Source: an uncultured Actinomyces sp. (GTDB taxonomy: Bacteria; Actinomycetota; Actinomycetes; Actinomycetales; Actinomycetaceae). Taken from it: a stretch of 15,801 nucleotides of DNA. The stretch is taken from the NCBI GenBank assembly GCA_900556405.1, contig USPB01000017.1:1-15801 (forward strand), written 5' to 3'. The notes beneath the pieces were generated by a model, which saw only the letters and a program-made list of their open reading frames with translations, was not told where the DNA came from and did no database searches. Shown one piece after another: positions 1 to 7,479 of the stretch. Position 1 is the first letter of the stretch, and every line of letters starts with the position of its first letter. Position numbers and translations under genes: made by a program.

Positions 1-1224
1 AAGCCCTACGCCGCCTGCGATGATTCCGGCCAGATCAAGTACATCCTGGGCCCCGTGGCCGTTCCCGGTTCGGACCTGACGTCCGCGACCGCGGCCATCG
101 CGCGCAACAATAACGGTCAGTCGACCGGCCAGTGGATCGTCTCGCTGCAGTTCAACCACGATGGTGCCGAGAAGTTCAAGGACACCTCCACGATCCTGTA
201 CGGCTACCACGATTCGGACCCCCAGGGGTCGTCCTTCCGAGGCAGCCCGGACCGTAACTCGTTCGCGGTCGTCCTCGACGGAACAGTCATTACCGCTCCG
301 ACCATGCAGGCCATCATTACGAACGGCGAGGCGCAGATCAGCGGTAACTTCACCGCGCAGTCTGCGACCGCGCTGGCTAACCAGCTGCAGTTCGGCTCGC
401 TGCCCCTGAACTTCGAGGTCGAGTCCGAGCAGCAGATTTCTGCGACGATCGGTACGGATCACCTGACCATCGGTCTGTGGGCGGCCCTCATCGGCTTCCT
501 GCTCGTCATCTTCTACCTGATCTGGCAGTACCGCGGCCTCGCGATTATCTCCGCCGGTTCGCTGGTCATCGCCTCGGTCATCACCTACCTGGTGATTACG
601 CTGCTGTCGTGGGCGATGGGCTACCGCCTCTCGCTGGCAGGCGTCGCCGGTCTAATCATGGCAATTGGCGTGACCACCGACTCGTTCATCGTCTACTTCG
701 AACGTGTTCGAGACGAGGTCCGAGATGGACGTCCGCTCCGCGCTGCCGTCGAAGAGGGCTGGGATCGCGCAAAGCGCACCATCCTGGTCTCCGACGCCGT
801 CAACCTGGTTGCGGCCGTGGTTCTCTACCTGCTCGCCGTTGGTGGCGTTCAGGGCTTCGCCTTCACCCTCGGTATCACGACCGTCATCGACATCGCGGTG
901 ATCTTCCTGTTCACCCACCCGATGATGGAGCTGCTGATCCGGACCCGCTTCTTCGGCGAGGGCCACAAGCTGTCGGGTCTGGACCCTGAGCACCTGGGCG
1001 CGAAGAACTCCCTCGTGTACGCGGGTCGCGGACGCGTGGTCGTGCGCGGTGAATCCACGGCGACGAAGGACAAGGACGACGAGGCCGGCGACGGTCTGTC
1101 GATTGCCGAGCGCCGCCGCGCCGCCCGCCTCGCCGCCGCCAAGGCCGAGGAAGAGACCGCCGACGACACGTCAGTTGAAACGACGGAAGACTCCGCAGAC
1201 GTGACCGAGGAAGAGGAGAACTGA
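1..1224 (+). CDS. secD: SecD, protein translocase subunit (5' end outside window)
   Basis: Membrane subunit of the SecDF complex, which uses the proton motive force to help SecYEG release and pull exported proteins on the outer face of the membrane. The reading frame is open from base 1, so the gene starts upstream and 407 residues are visible. The first part (KYILGPVAVPGSDL, then the region to about residue 135) is the extracytoplasmic P1 domain. Five hydrophobic segments follow at about residues 156-307. The fourth carries the RND-like motif GVTTDSFIVYFER with Asp about 227, the Actinobacteria form of the GMAVDANVLIFER motif of other SecD proteins. The last ~90 residues are a charged cytoplasmic tail rich in Glu, Ala and Arg. 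secF begins one base after the stop. The identification is firm; only the N-terminus is missing. Confidence 0.97.
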   Translation, partial: KPYAACDDSGQIKYILGPVAVPGSDLTSATAAIARNNNGQSTGQWIVSLQFNHDGAEKFKDTSTILYGYHDSDPQGSSFRGSPDRNSFAVVLDGTVITAPTMQAIITNGEAQISGNFTAQSATALANQLQFGSLPLNFEVESEQQISATIGTDHLTIGLWAALIGFLLVIFYLIWQYRGLAIISAGSLVIASVITYLVITLLSWAMGYRLSLAGVAGLIMAIGVTTDSFIVYFERVRDEVRDGRPLRAAVEEGWDRAKRTILVSDAVNLVAAVVLYLLAVGGVQGFAFTLGITTVIDIAVIFLFTHPMMELLIRTRFFGEGHKLSGLDPEHLGAKNSLVYAGRGRVVVRGESTATKDKDDEAGDGLSIAERRRAARLAAAKAEEETADDTSVETTEDSADVTEEEEN

Positions 1225-1225
1225 C

Positions 1226-2314
1226 ATGATGAGTTTTGCTCAGTGGGGTAACGCCCTGTACTCGGGCGACAAGTCCTATGCCGTCGTTCCCAAACGCAAG
1301 ATCTTCGTCGGCCTCGCCGCTGCTGTGTTGGTCCTCGGTTTCGCGCTCGTCGTAATCATGGGACTGAACCGCTCGATTGAGTTCACCGGAGGCTCGCAGT
1401 TCGATGTCGCCCACGTGAGCGACCAGAGCGAATCCTTCGCCTCGCGCGCAGTGAGCTCCACCGGCCTCGTTGAGGGCGCCCCGAAGGTGACCCGCGTGGG
1501 CTCGGACTCGGTCCGAATCCAGACGTCGTCCCTGGACTCCGCGCAGACCGCTCAGATGCGTGACGCGCTGGCCAGCGCCTACGGTGTGGATGCGACCGAG
1601 GTGCAGTCCTCCTCGATCGGCCCCTCCTGGGGTTCGTCAGTCACCAGTAAGGCCGCCCAGTCGCTCGTCATCTTCATGGCGCTCGTCGCCCTGCTGATGA
1701 CGGTCTACTTCCGCTCGTGGCGCATGGCAGCGTCTGCGCTGCTTGCGCTGGTGCACGACATTGCTGTGACCATCGGCGTGTTTGCGATCCTGCAGGTCGA
1801 GGTCTCGCCCGCGACCGTCATCGGTTTCCTGACGATTCTGGGCTACTCGCTCTATGACACCGTCGTCGTGTTCGATAAGGTGCGCGAGCTGACCTCGGAC
1901 GTCTACGAGCAGAGGAACTACACCTTCGCCGAGTACGTGAACCTCGCGGTTAACCAGACGATGGTTCGTTCGATCAACACCTCGGTTGTGGCGCTTCTCC
2001 CTGTCGGTGCGATCCTGATTATCGGTTCCGTTGCCCTGGGCCCGGGTACCCTGGTGGATATCTCGCTGGCCCTGTTCGTCGGTATGATCGCCGGTACCTA
2101 CTCGTCGATCTTCATCGCGTCGCCGCTCCTGGTGATGTTCCAGGAGCTGTCGAACAAGACCTGCGAGCACAACGCAGCGGTCGCACACGAGCGCGACCAC
2201 CGCACCGCCACCGGCGAGGCTTCCACGTCGAAGTCCGTCAAGGTGGCTCCGATCAAGCCCGGACAGCGTCTGGGTAATGAGAACCAGCCCCATAGGAAGA
2301 AGAATCATCGATGA
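1226..2314 (+). CDS. secF: SecF, protein translocase subunit
   Basis: Partner of SecD in the membrane complex that couples proton flow to late steps of Sec export. The 362-residue protein has a first membrane helix at about residues 26-47, then IEFTGGSQF (51-59), the conserved FxGG region that opens the P1-like periplasmic domain. A cluster of five membrane helices runs from about 145 to 306. It includes GYSLYDTVVVFDKVRE (206-221), the signature of SecF helix 4 with the conserved Asp. The ~55-residue tail is polar and basic. GAGGAG at 1213-1218 lies 7 bases before the ATG at 1226; the second ATG at 1229 is also possible. The gene sits 1 nt after secD and overlaps apt by 4 nt (ATGA), so the three genes are probably co-translated. 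Confidence 0.97.
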   Translation: MMSFAQWGNALYSGDKSYAVVPKRKIFVGLAAAVLVLGFALVVIMGLNRSIEFTGGSQFDVAHVSDQSESFASRAVSSTGLVEGAPKVTRVGSDSVRIQTSSLDSAQTAQMRDALASAYGVDATEVQSSSIGPSWGSSVTSKAAQSLVIFMALVALLMTVYFRSWRMAASALLALVHDIAVTIGVFAILQVEVSPATVIGFLTILGYSLYDTVVVFDKVRELTSDVYEQRNYTFAEYVNLAVNQTMVRSINTSVVALLPVGAILIIGSVALGPGTLVDISLALFVGMIAGTYSSIFIASPLLVMFQELSNKTCEHNAAVAHERDHRTATGEASTSKSVKVAPIKPGQRLGNENQPHRKKNHR

Positions 2315-2850
2315 TCGGTGAGCTTGGCGACCGCGTCGCCGCCCTGGTGCGTAGTAACCTTCTGGAGATTCCGGATTTCCCGGAGCCCGGTGTCCTGTTC
2401 CGTGACATTACCGAGCTGTTCGCGAACGGTCCGGCATTCAAGGAACTGGTCGAGCTGATCGGTGCGCGCTACGAGGGCCGCATCGACGCCGTTGCGGGCC
2501 TGGAATCGCGCGGTTTCATCCTCGGTGCCCCCGTGGCAGCCGAACTCGGACTCGGCATGCTGACGATCCGTAAGGCCGGCAAGCTGCCCGGCCACGTGAT
2601 CGGCGTCGATTATGAGCTTGAGTACGGCACGGCCCGCATGGAAATGCATCCGGAGTCCGTCCACGAGGGCCAGCGTGTCCTCATTATTGACGACGTGCTC
2701 GCCACTGGTGGTACCGCAAACGCAGCGGTCAGGCTGCTGCGTCAGTGTGGTGCGTCCGTCGAGGCCGTGGCCGTTCTGCTCGAGCTTGACGCGCTGGGCG
2801 GTCGCTCGGTGCTGTCGGACATGACGGTGGAGACCGCACTGCATCTGTGA
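2311..2850 (+). CDS. apt: Adenine phosphoribosyltransferase
   Basis: Cytoplasmic purine salvage enzyme that joins adenine to PRPP to give AMP and pyrophosphate. The 179-residue length is normal for Apt. Visible motifs are PDFPEPGVLFRDIT (21-34), typical of the Apt N-terminal hood, GLESRGFILGAP (63-74), RKAGKLPG (87-94), and the type I phosphoribosyltransferase PRPP loop VLIIDDVLATGGT (123-135), with the two acidic residues followed by ATGGT. The start ATG overlaps the secF stop in ATGA, and AGGAAG at 2294-2299 is a usable Shine-Dalgarno. secF-apt-rel is a known actinobacterial order. Placing nucleotide salvage beside Rel is suggestive, since (p)ppGpp controls purine metabolism in many bacteria, but nothing here shows direct regulation. 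A perfect hairpin follows 20 bases after the stop. Confidence 0.97.
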   Translation: MIGELGDRVAALVRSNLLEIPDFPEPGVLFRDITELFANGPAFKELVELIGARYEGRIDAVAGLESRGFILGAPVAAELGLGMLTIRKAGKLPGHVIGVDYELEYGTARMEMHPESVHEGQRVLIIDDVLATGGTANAAVRLLRQCGASVEAVAVLLELDALGGRSVLSDMTVETALHL

Positions 2851-2870
2851 GCGCTGCTTCTTGACAGTGT

Positions 2871-2904
2871 GCGGGTCCGGGGATCGTCTGATCCCCGGAC
2901 CCGC
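2871..2904 (+). terminator. Strong hairpin terminator after apt
   Basis: A perfect 15-bp inverted repeat has arms GCGGGTCCGGGGATC (2871-2885) and GATCCCCGGACCCGC (2890-2904) around a GTCT loop. It begins 20 bases after the apt stop and ends 23 bases before the rel ATG. It is followed by TCGTTCGTCG rather than a real T-run, which is common for terminators in high-GC actinobacteria. It probably ends the secD-secF-apt transcript and insulates rel. The structure is plain in the sequence; its termination activity is inferred. Confidence 0.75.
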
Positions 2905-2915
2905 TCGTTCGTCGC

Positions 2916-2928
2916 TATCATGGGGCCA
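2916..2928 (+). promoter_or_regulatory. -10 box for a leaderless rel transcript
   Basis: TATCAT at 2916-2921 fits the TANNNT form of actinobacterial sigma-70 -10 elements. Six bases (GGGGCC) separate it from the rel ATG at 2928, so transcription would start on or next to the A of the start codon. No Shine-Dalgarno is present before this ATG, which fits leaderless translation. No good -35 box stands at the usual distance, because that interval lies inside the 3' arm of the upstream hairpin. TTGACA at 2861-2866 is too far away to act as the -35. Confidence 0.55.
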
Positions 2929-5228
2929 TGAGCAGCGACGACATGACAACAGGCTCCGCGCTTCCGGCGGCTGGCTCCCGGGTGCGCTCCGGCCTCGTGT
3001 GGTTTGGCTCGCGAGGGCGCGCCACGATCCCTGAGATTGAGCCGCTTGTGCGTGCGCTGCGCGCGAACCATCCGAAGGCGGATATCAGCGTCGTTGAGCG
3101 TGCGTACCGCACCGCTGAGGAACATCATCGCGGACAGATGCGCAAGTCTGGCGAGCCTTATATCACCCATCCGGTTGCTGTCGCGACCATCCTCGCAGAG
3201 ATGGGTATGACGACGCCGACGCTCGTCGCCGCGCTGCTGCACGACACAGTCGAGGATACGGACTACACCCTCGAACAGCTGGCTGCCGAGTACGGAGAAG
3301 CCATTGCCAACCTCGTGGACGGTGTCACCAAGCTCGACAAGGTGCACTACGGGGCTGCTGCACAGTCCGAGACCCTGCGCAAGATGCTTGTCGCGATGAG
3401 TCGCGACATCCGTGTCCTCCTCATCAAGTTGGCGGACCGCCTGCACAACGCCCGGACGTGGCGCTTCGTACCTGCGAAGTCGGCGGCGAAGAAGGCCCAG
3501 GAGACCCTCGAAATTTACGCGCCGCTCGCTCACCGCCTCGGCATGAACATGGTGAAGTGGGAGCTCGAGGAGCTGTCCTTTAAGACACTGTATCCGGAAA
3601 TTTACGAGGAGATCGACCGCCTCGTCACCGAGCGTGCTCCGCAGCGTGAGGAATACCTGCGCGACGTCATCGACCAGATCGAGGAGGATCTGCGGCGCTC
3701 GGGGACGAAGGGGACGGTGAGTGGTCGCCCGAAGAGCCACTACTCGATCTATCAGAAGATGATCGTGCGTGGGAAGGCATTCGACGAGGTCTTTGACCTG
3801 GTTGCGGTCCGGGTCCTCGTGGAGTCGATCAAGGACTGCTACGGAGTCCTGGGGTCGTTGCATGGGCGCTGGAATCCGATCCCGGGTCGCTTTAAAGACT
3901 ACATCGCGATGCCGAAGTTCAATCTGTACCAGTCCCTGCATACGACGGTGATCGGTCCGGGTGGCAAGCCCGTGGAGATCCAGATCCGCACGTTCGACAT
4001 GCACGAGCGCGCCGAGCATGGCGTGGCGGCGCACTGGAAGTACAAGCAGAACCCGAATGCGACGGGCGGCGATTCCGATCGGATGAGCTCGGACGAGCAG
4101 GCGAACTGGTTGCGTGCTCTGGTCGAGATGGAACGCGAGACGGGTGACCCCGAGGAGTTCCTCGATTCGCTGCGCTATGAGATTGCCGGCGATGAGGTGT
4201 ACGTCTTTACGCCGAAGGGACAAGTCATCGTCCTGCCCGCGCGCGCGACTCCCGTTGATTTTGCCTATGCCGTGCACACGGAGGTTGGGCACCGGACCGT
4301 GGGCGCGAAGGTGAACGGGCGTCTTGTCTCGCTCGATACACGCCTGGAGTCGGGTGAGACGGTCGAGGTCGTGACATCGAAGTCGGACAAGTCGGGTCCG
4401 TCTCGCGATTGGCTTGCTTTCGTTGCGTCCCCGCGTGCGCGTTCCAAGATCAAGGCGTGGTTCTCGAAGGAGCGCCGCGAGGAAGCTATCGAGGCGGGCA
4501 AGGAAGCGTTGGCTCGCACGATGCGCAAGCAGAACTTGCCTCTTCAGCGCCTGATGAATCACGACTCGATTCTGTCGGTAGCGACGTCGTTCGGATATCC
4601 GGACGTATCCGGACTGTACGCGGCTGTTGGGGAAGGACATATTTCCGCGCAAAACGTCGTGACCCGCCTCGTCGACAACCTGGGTGGGGGAGACGGTACG
4701 GAGGAGACGCTTGCCGAGGGGGTAACGCCGGGTTCGCAGAAGCCTCGCTCGGAGCCTAGCGGCGATGCGGCGATTACGGTCGCCGGACTGAGTCCTAACG
4801 ACATCTGGGTGAAGCTCGCCAAGTGTTGTACTCCTGTTCCCGGGGATGACATCGTGGGCTTCATTACCCGCGGCCAGGGAGTTTCGGTGCATCGCTCCAC
4901 GTGCGCGAACGCGGTGCGTTTGGGCCAGCTACAGCCTGAGCGTTTCGTCGACGTGTCGTGGAACGAGAAGGGACTCGGGGCTCCTTTCCGCGTTCAGATC
5001 GAGGTACGTGCGCTCGATCGCGGCGGCCTGCTGTCCGATCTGACGCGCGTCCTGTCCGACTATCGGGTCAATATCCTCGCGGCCGCACTCAAGACCGACG
5101 GGGATCAGGTCGCCTCGGGAAACTTCTCCTTCGAGCTGGCCGATCTCGGTCATCTCCATGCGGTCCTCTCCGCCCTGCGTCGGGTCGACGGCGTCTTTGA
5201 GGCGGTGCGCATCGGCGCTGACTCATAG
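2928..5228 (+). CDS. relA: Bifunctional (p)ppGpp synthetase/hydrolase (Rel)
   Basis: Long RSH-family enzyme that makes and degrades the alarmone (p)ppGpp and so controls the stringent response at the ribosome. The 766 residues show the full set of domains. The HD hydrolase domain includes HH at 66-67, HDTVED at 105-110 and KLADRLHN at 167-174. The synthetase domain includes RFKDYIAMPK at 321-330 and YQSLHTT at 334-340. A TGS domain covers about 421-483, a Cys-containing conserved domain includes KCCTPVPGDDIVGF at 632-645, and a C-terminal ACT domain starts near 687. The intact HDxxED motif argues for active hydrolysis. RFKD is the RxKD synthetase motif of bifunctional Rel enzymes, not the ExDD of synthetase-only RelA. 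The N-terminus is about 40 residues of variable sequence. The gene probably has its own leaderless promoter and is insulated from apt by a hairpin. Confidence 0.97.
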   Translation: MSSDDMTTGSALPAAGSRVRSGLVWFGSRGRATIPEIEPLVRALRANHPKADISVVERAYRTAEEHHRGQMRKSGEPYITHPVAVATILAEMGMTTPTLVAALLHDTVEDTDYTLEQLAAEYGEAIANLVDGVTKLDKVHYGAAAQSETLRKMLVAMSRDIRVLLIKLADRLHNARTWRFVPAKSAAKKAQETLEIYAPLAHRLGMNMVKWELEELSFKTLYPEIYEEIDRLVTERAPQREEYLRDVIDQIEEDLRRSGTKGTVSGRPKSHYSIYQKMIVRGKAFDEVFDLVAVRVLVESIKDCYGVLGSLHGRWNPIPGRFKDYIAMPKFNLYQSLHTTVIGPGGKPVEIQIRTFDMHERAEHGVAAHWKYKQNPNATGGDSDRMSSDEQANWLRALVEMERETGDPEEFLDSLRYEIAGDEVYVFTPKGQVIVLPARATPVDFAYAVHTEVGHRTVGAKVNGRLVSLDTRLESGETVEVVTSKSDKSGPSRDWLAFVASPRARSKIKAWFSKERREEAIEAGKEALARTMRKQNLPLQRLMNHDSILSVATSFGYPDVSGLYAAVGEGHISAQNVVTRLVDNLGGGDGTEETLAEGVTPGSQKPRSEPSGDAAITVAGLSPNDIWVKLAKCCTPVPGDDIVGFITRGQGVSVHRSTCANAVRLGQLQPERFVDVSWNEKGLGAPFRVQIEVRALDRGGLLSDLTRVLSDYRVNILAAALKTDGDQVASGNFSFELADLGHLHAVLSALRRVDGVFEAVRIGADS

Positions 5229-5260
5229 ACGAGGCGGGGGTGGCCTGCGCCGATCAGCGG

Positions 5261-5289
5261 GAAAAGGGTGTTACATCCGTCCCCTTTTC
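5261..5289 (+). terminator. Possible weak hairpin after rel
   Basis: GAAAAGGG at 5261-5268 pairs with CCCTTTTC at 5282-5289, an 8-bp stem with a 13-base loop, starting 32 bases after the rel stop. The stem is partly A/T and the loop is long, and no T-run follows it beyond the arm itself. It could end the rel transcript weakly, or it may be chance. The rest of 5229-5394 holds the inverted repeat listed separately and the leader of the next gene. Confidence 0.3.
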
Positions 5290-5316
5290 GGGTGATTCGC
5301 TTTCCCCTCCTCGTTA

Positions 5317-5347
5317 GATGTGACACACTAGATGTGTGTGTCACATC
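5317..5347. repeat. Perfect 12-bp inverted repeat upstream of DUF349 gene
   Basis: GATGTGACACAC (5317-5328) and its exact complement GTGTGTCACATC (5336-5347) flank a 7-base spacer, TAGATGT. The element lies 47 bases before the proposed GTG start of the DUF349 gene. TAGATGTG also occurs twice in direct orientation (5315-5322 and 5329-5336). It could be an operator for a dimeric regulator, or a stem-loop in the 5' leader. I could not assign a clear -10 or -35 box around it. Confidence 0.6.
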
Positions 5348-5382
5348 GGCACACACCCGCGCCGGGCGTAAGCCCTCGTCTT

Positions 5383-5389
5383 AGAAGGA
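5383..5389 (+). promoter_or_regulatory. Shine-Dalgarno that fixes the DUF349 start
   Basis: AGAAGGA lies 5 bases before the GTG at 5395. This supports the GTG over the in-frame ATG at 5332, which has no such site and would place the 12-bp inverted repeat inside the coding region. Confidence 0.7.
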
Positions 5390-5394
5390 ATATC

Positions 5395-6729
5395 GTGACC
5401 ACGACGCCGATTCCGAATAACGAAACTGCTCCCGAAGCTGCTCCCTCGACGCCTGAGGATGTTGCCTCCTCGGCGACGATCGCAGTATCTGAGGTGCCTG
5501 ATCATCCCTTCGCCCGCATTGGCGAGGATGGGACCGTCTATGTCAAGGATGGAGATGAGGAGCGCGTCATCGGCGGCTTCCCCGAGGGCATTCCCGCTTC
5601 TCCCTACGCTCTCTACGAGCGCCGTTACGCCGACCTTGCGGCGACGATCAAGCTCTTCGAGGATCGGCTGGCGAGCCTGAGCCCGCGCGACATCGACCAG
5701 ACCCTCGCGACGCTGCGCGAGCAGGTCGCTTCTCCCAATGTCATCGGTGATATCCCGGCGCTGCGCGAGCGCGTTGCGGCCGTCGAGAAGGCTGCCGAGG
5801 AGCGCAAGGAGGTGGCCCGCGAGGAACGTAAGGCCGCCAAGGCTCAGGCTCTTGCCGAACGCACCGCGGTCGTCGAGCGTGCCGAGGCGATTGTTGCGCA
5901 GGATCCCGCGAAGACGCACTGGAAGCAGTCGGGCCAGACGCTGCGTGACCTGCTTGAAGAGTGGAAGACCCTTCAGCGCCGCGGCCCCCGCCTGGAGAAG
6001 GCCGTGGAGGACGAGCTGTGGAAGCGCTTCTCCTCTGCGCGTACCCAGTTTGACCGTCACCGCCGTCAGTTCTTCTCCCAGCTTGACCAGGCGCAGTCCG
6101 AAGCAAAGCGCGTGAAGGAGGCTCTGATCGCCGAGGCCGAGGCCCTGTCTTCCTCCGAGGATTGGTCGCGTACCTCCGGCGCCTACCGCGAGCTGATGAA
6201 CCGTTGGAAGGCCGCCCCGCGCGCCTCCCGCAAGGAAGACGATGCGCTGTGGGCGCGCTTCCGCGCCGCTCAGCAGGTTTTCTTCGACGCCCGTCGCGCC
6301 AAGGATGAGGCCACGGACGCTGAGTACCGCGAGAACCTCGTGGCCAAGGAAGCCATCCTCGTGGACGCAGAGGCGATCCTGCCGGTGACCGACATTGAAC
6401 GAGCCAAGGCGCAGCTGCGCCAGATCCAGGACCGTTGGGAAGAGGTGGGTCGCGTGCCATCCTCCGACCTGCACCGCGTCGAGGGTCGCCTGCGCGCTGT
6501 CGAGGCCGCCGTGCGCGAAGCGGAAGAAAAGGAATGGCGCCGCACGAACCCGGAGACGCGCGCCCGTGCCGCCGGCATGGTCGGTCAGCTCGAGGAACAG
6601 ATCGCTCAGCTCGAGCGATCCCTCGCCGATGCCGAGTCCAAGGGCGATGAGAAGGCCGCGCAGAGCGTTCGTGAAGCCCTTGAGACCAAGCGGTCGTGGC
6701 TCGCGCAAATCTCCTCGTCCATGGAGTGA
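5395..6729 (+). CDS. DUF349 repeat protein, coiled-coil rich
   Basis: A 444-residue cytoplasmic protein of the DUF349 family; its molecular function is not established. After a Pro/Ala/Thr-rich, disordered-looking N-terminus (1-35) comes a short domain around DGTVYVKDGDEERVIGGFPEG (46-65), then a charged helical region (70-165) rich in Glu, Lys, Arg and Ala. Two clear DUF349 repeats follow, each with W, then EWK or RWK, then a Pro-Arg turn, then LWxRF and F: about 176-230 and 257-303. A third, weaker copy covers about 331-382 (RWEEVGRVP). The C-terminus is another predicted coiled coil. The gene lies downstream of rel and one base before the MBL-fold gene. It is found near rel in other actinobacteria, but this context alone does not show a role in the stringent response. 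There is no signal peptide or membrane segment. Confidence 0.85.
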   Translation: MTTTPIPNNETAPEAAPSTPEDVASSATIAVSEVPDHPFARIGEDGTVYVKDGDEERVIGGFPEGIPASPYALYERRYADLAATIKLFEDRLASLSPRDIDQTLATLREQVASPNVIGDIPALRERVAAVEKAAEERKEVAREERKAAKAQALAERTAVVERAEAIVAQDPAKTHWKQSGQTLRDLLEEWKTLQRRGPRLEKAVEDELWKRFSSARTQFDRHRRQFFSQLDQAQSEAKRVKEALIAEAEALSSSEDWSRTSGAYRELMNRWKAAPRASRKEDDALWARFRAAQQVFFDARRAKDEATDAEYRENLVAKEAILVDAEAILPVTDIERAKAQLRQIQDRWEEVGRVPSSDLHRVEGRLRAVEAAVREAEEKEWRRTNPETRARAAGMVGQLEEQIAQLERSLADAESKGDEKAAQSVREALETKRSWLAQISSSME

Positions 6730-6730
6730 C

Positions 6731-7450
6731 ATGCGTCTTCACGTTATTCCGTCGCCCTTCTACGCGGCGAATGGGCTTGTGCTCGTCCCTTCCGGGGCGG
6801 GCACAGCCCTTGTCGTCGATCCATCGGCCGGCATCCAGCACCTGATCCGTGAGGTCCTTGAGCGTGAGGGTGTGAGCGTGGGCGCGGTTCTGCTCACCCA
6901 TGGCCATCCCGACCACGTCTGGGATGCCGCTGCGGTGTCCTCGTGGGGTCCTGATGGTTCGAGCGTGCCGGTCTACCTGCCGGGCCCCGACATGTACCGC
7001 ATGGATGACCCGGCCTCGTTCCTTCCCATGCCGGTGCCGGACTTCGTCGGTGAGTGGGTGAGGCCCGCGCACCTGCGTGACGTGCCCACGGATTCCTTCG
7101 AAGTGGTGCCCGGCGTGTGGCTGCGCATGGTCCCAGCTCCCGGCCACACCGAGGGATCCGCGGTCTTCCTGGGTGAGAGCCCGCTGGATATCCGCGTGAA
7201 TAATCAATCCTTCTATTCCTCGACGGAGACGGTCCCGTGGGCGTTGAGCGCCGACGTCCTCTTCAAAGACAGCGTCGGACGTACCGATCTGCCCGGTGGT
7301 GATGAAACGCAAATGCGTCATTCGCTGCGTACGATTTCCAACGCTCTTGACCCACGCACGGTCCTTGTGCCCGGACATGGTCCGGCCACGACGCTGGCGG
7401 ATGAGATAACCTCAAATCAATATCTGATTCGCGCACGCCGTATCGGCTAG
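6731..7450 (+). CDS. Metallo-beta-lactamase-fold hydrolase (glyoxalase II-like)
   Basis: A 239-residue metal-dependent hydrolase of the MBL superfamily. The binuclear metal motif THGHPDH (56-62, HxHxDH) is intact. It is followed by PGHTEGS (137-143, third His ligand at 139), DSVGRTDLPGG (180-190, bridging Asp 180 in the glyoxalase II arrangement) and VPGHGP (213-218, last His). This is the ligand set of hydroxyacylglutathione hydrolase-like proteins. Actinomycetes generally lack glutathione, so the substrate is likely another thioester or is simply unknown. The ATG is one base after the DUF349 stop, with GGAG at 6723-6726 as ribosome binding site. The frame stays open far upstream, but that part overlaps the DUF349 gene and is not used. 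An MBL protein between rel and hisS is also known in Mycobacterium and Streptomyces. Confidence 0.9.
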   Translation: MRLHVIPSPFYAANGLVLVPSGAGTALVVDPSAGIQHLIREVLEREGVSVGAVLLTHGHPDHVWDAAAVSSWGPDGSSVPVYLPGPDMYRMDDPASFLPMPVPDFVGEWVRPAHLRDVPTDSFEVVPGVWLRMVPAPGHTEGSAVFLGESPLDIRVNNQSFYSSTETVPWALSADVLFKDSVGRTDLPGGDETQMRHSLRTISNALDPRTVLVPGHGPATTLADEITSNQYLIRARRIG

Positions 7451-7479
7451 CGCCTCCTCCCTCACAGAAAGAAAGCTTC

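Noticed and set aside
2742..4892. 716-codon open frame on the - strand opposite apt and rel
   Set aside because: It is an antisense shadow of strongly biased high-GC coding sequence. Its translation is Arg/His/Leu-rich with no domain, while the + strand encodes a complete Rel.
5319..5345. CRP-like site (TGTGA and TCACA) inside the inverted repeat
   Set aside because: The half-sites are 17 bases apart instead of the 6 needed for a CRP-family site.
5332..5394. ATG at 5332 as start of the DUF349 protein
   Set aside because: It has no Shine-Dalgarno, adds an unconserved Arg/Pro-rich stretch and puts the inverted repeat in the coding region. The GTG at 5395 has AGAAGGA at the right distance.
6395..6730. 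In-frame extension of the MBL hydrolase by 112 codons
   Set aside because: It overlaps the DUF349 gene, reads as Arg/Ser/Pro-rich nonsense, and the MBL domain begins normally at MRLHVIPSPF from 6731.
5341..6732. 463-codon open frame on the - strand opposite the DUF349 gene
   Set aside because: It mirrors nearly the whole DUF349 gene and has no recognisable domain or ribosome site. It arises from codon bias (Glu/Ala/Lys codons read as Leu/Gly/Arg).
7451..7479. T-box or attenuator before hisS
   Set aside because: The gap is only 29 bases, and the sequence shows no specifier stem or antiterminator.
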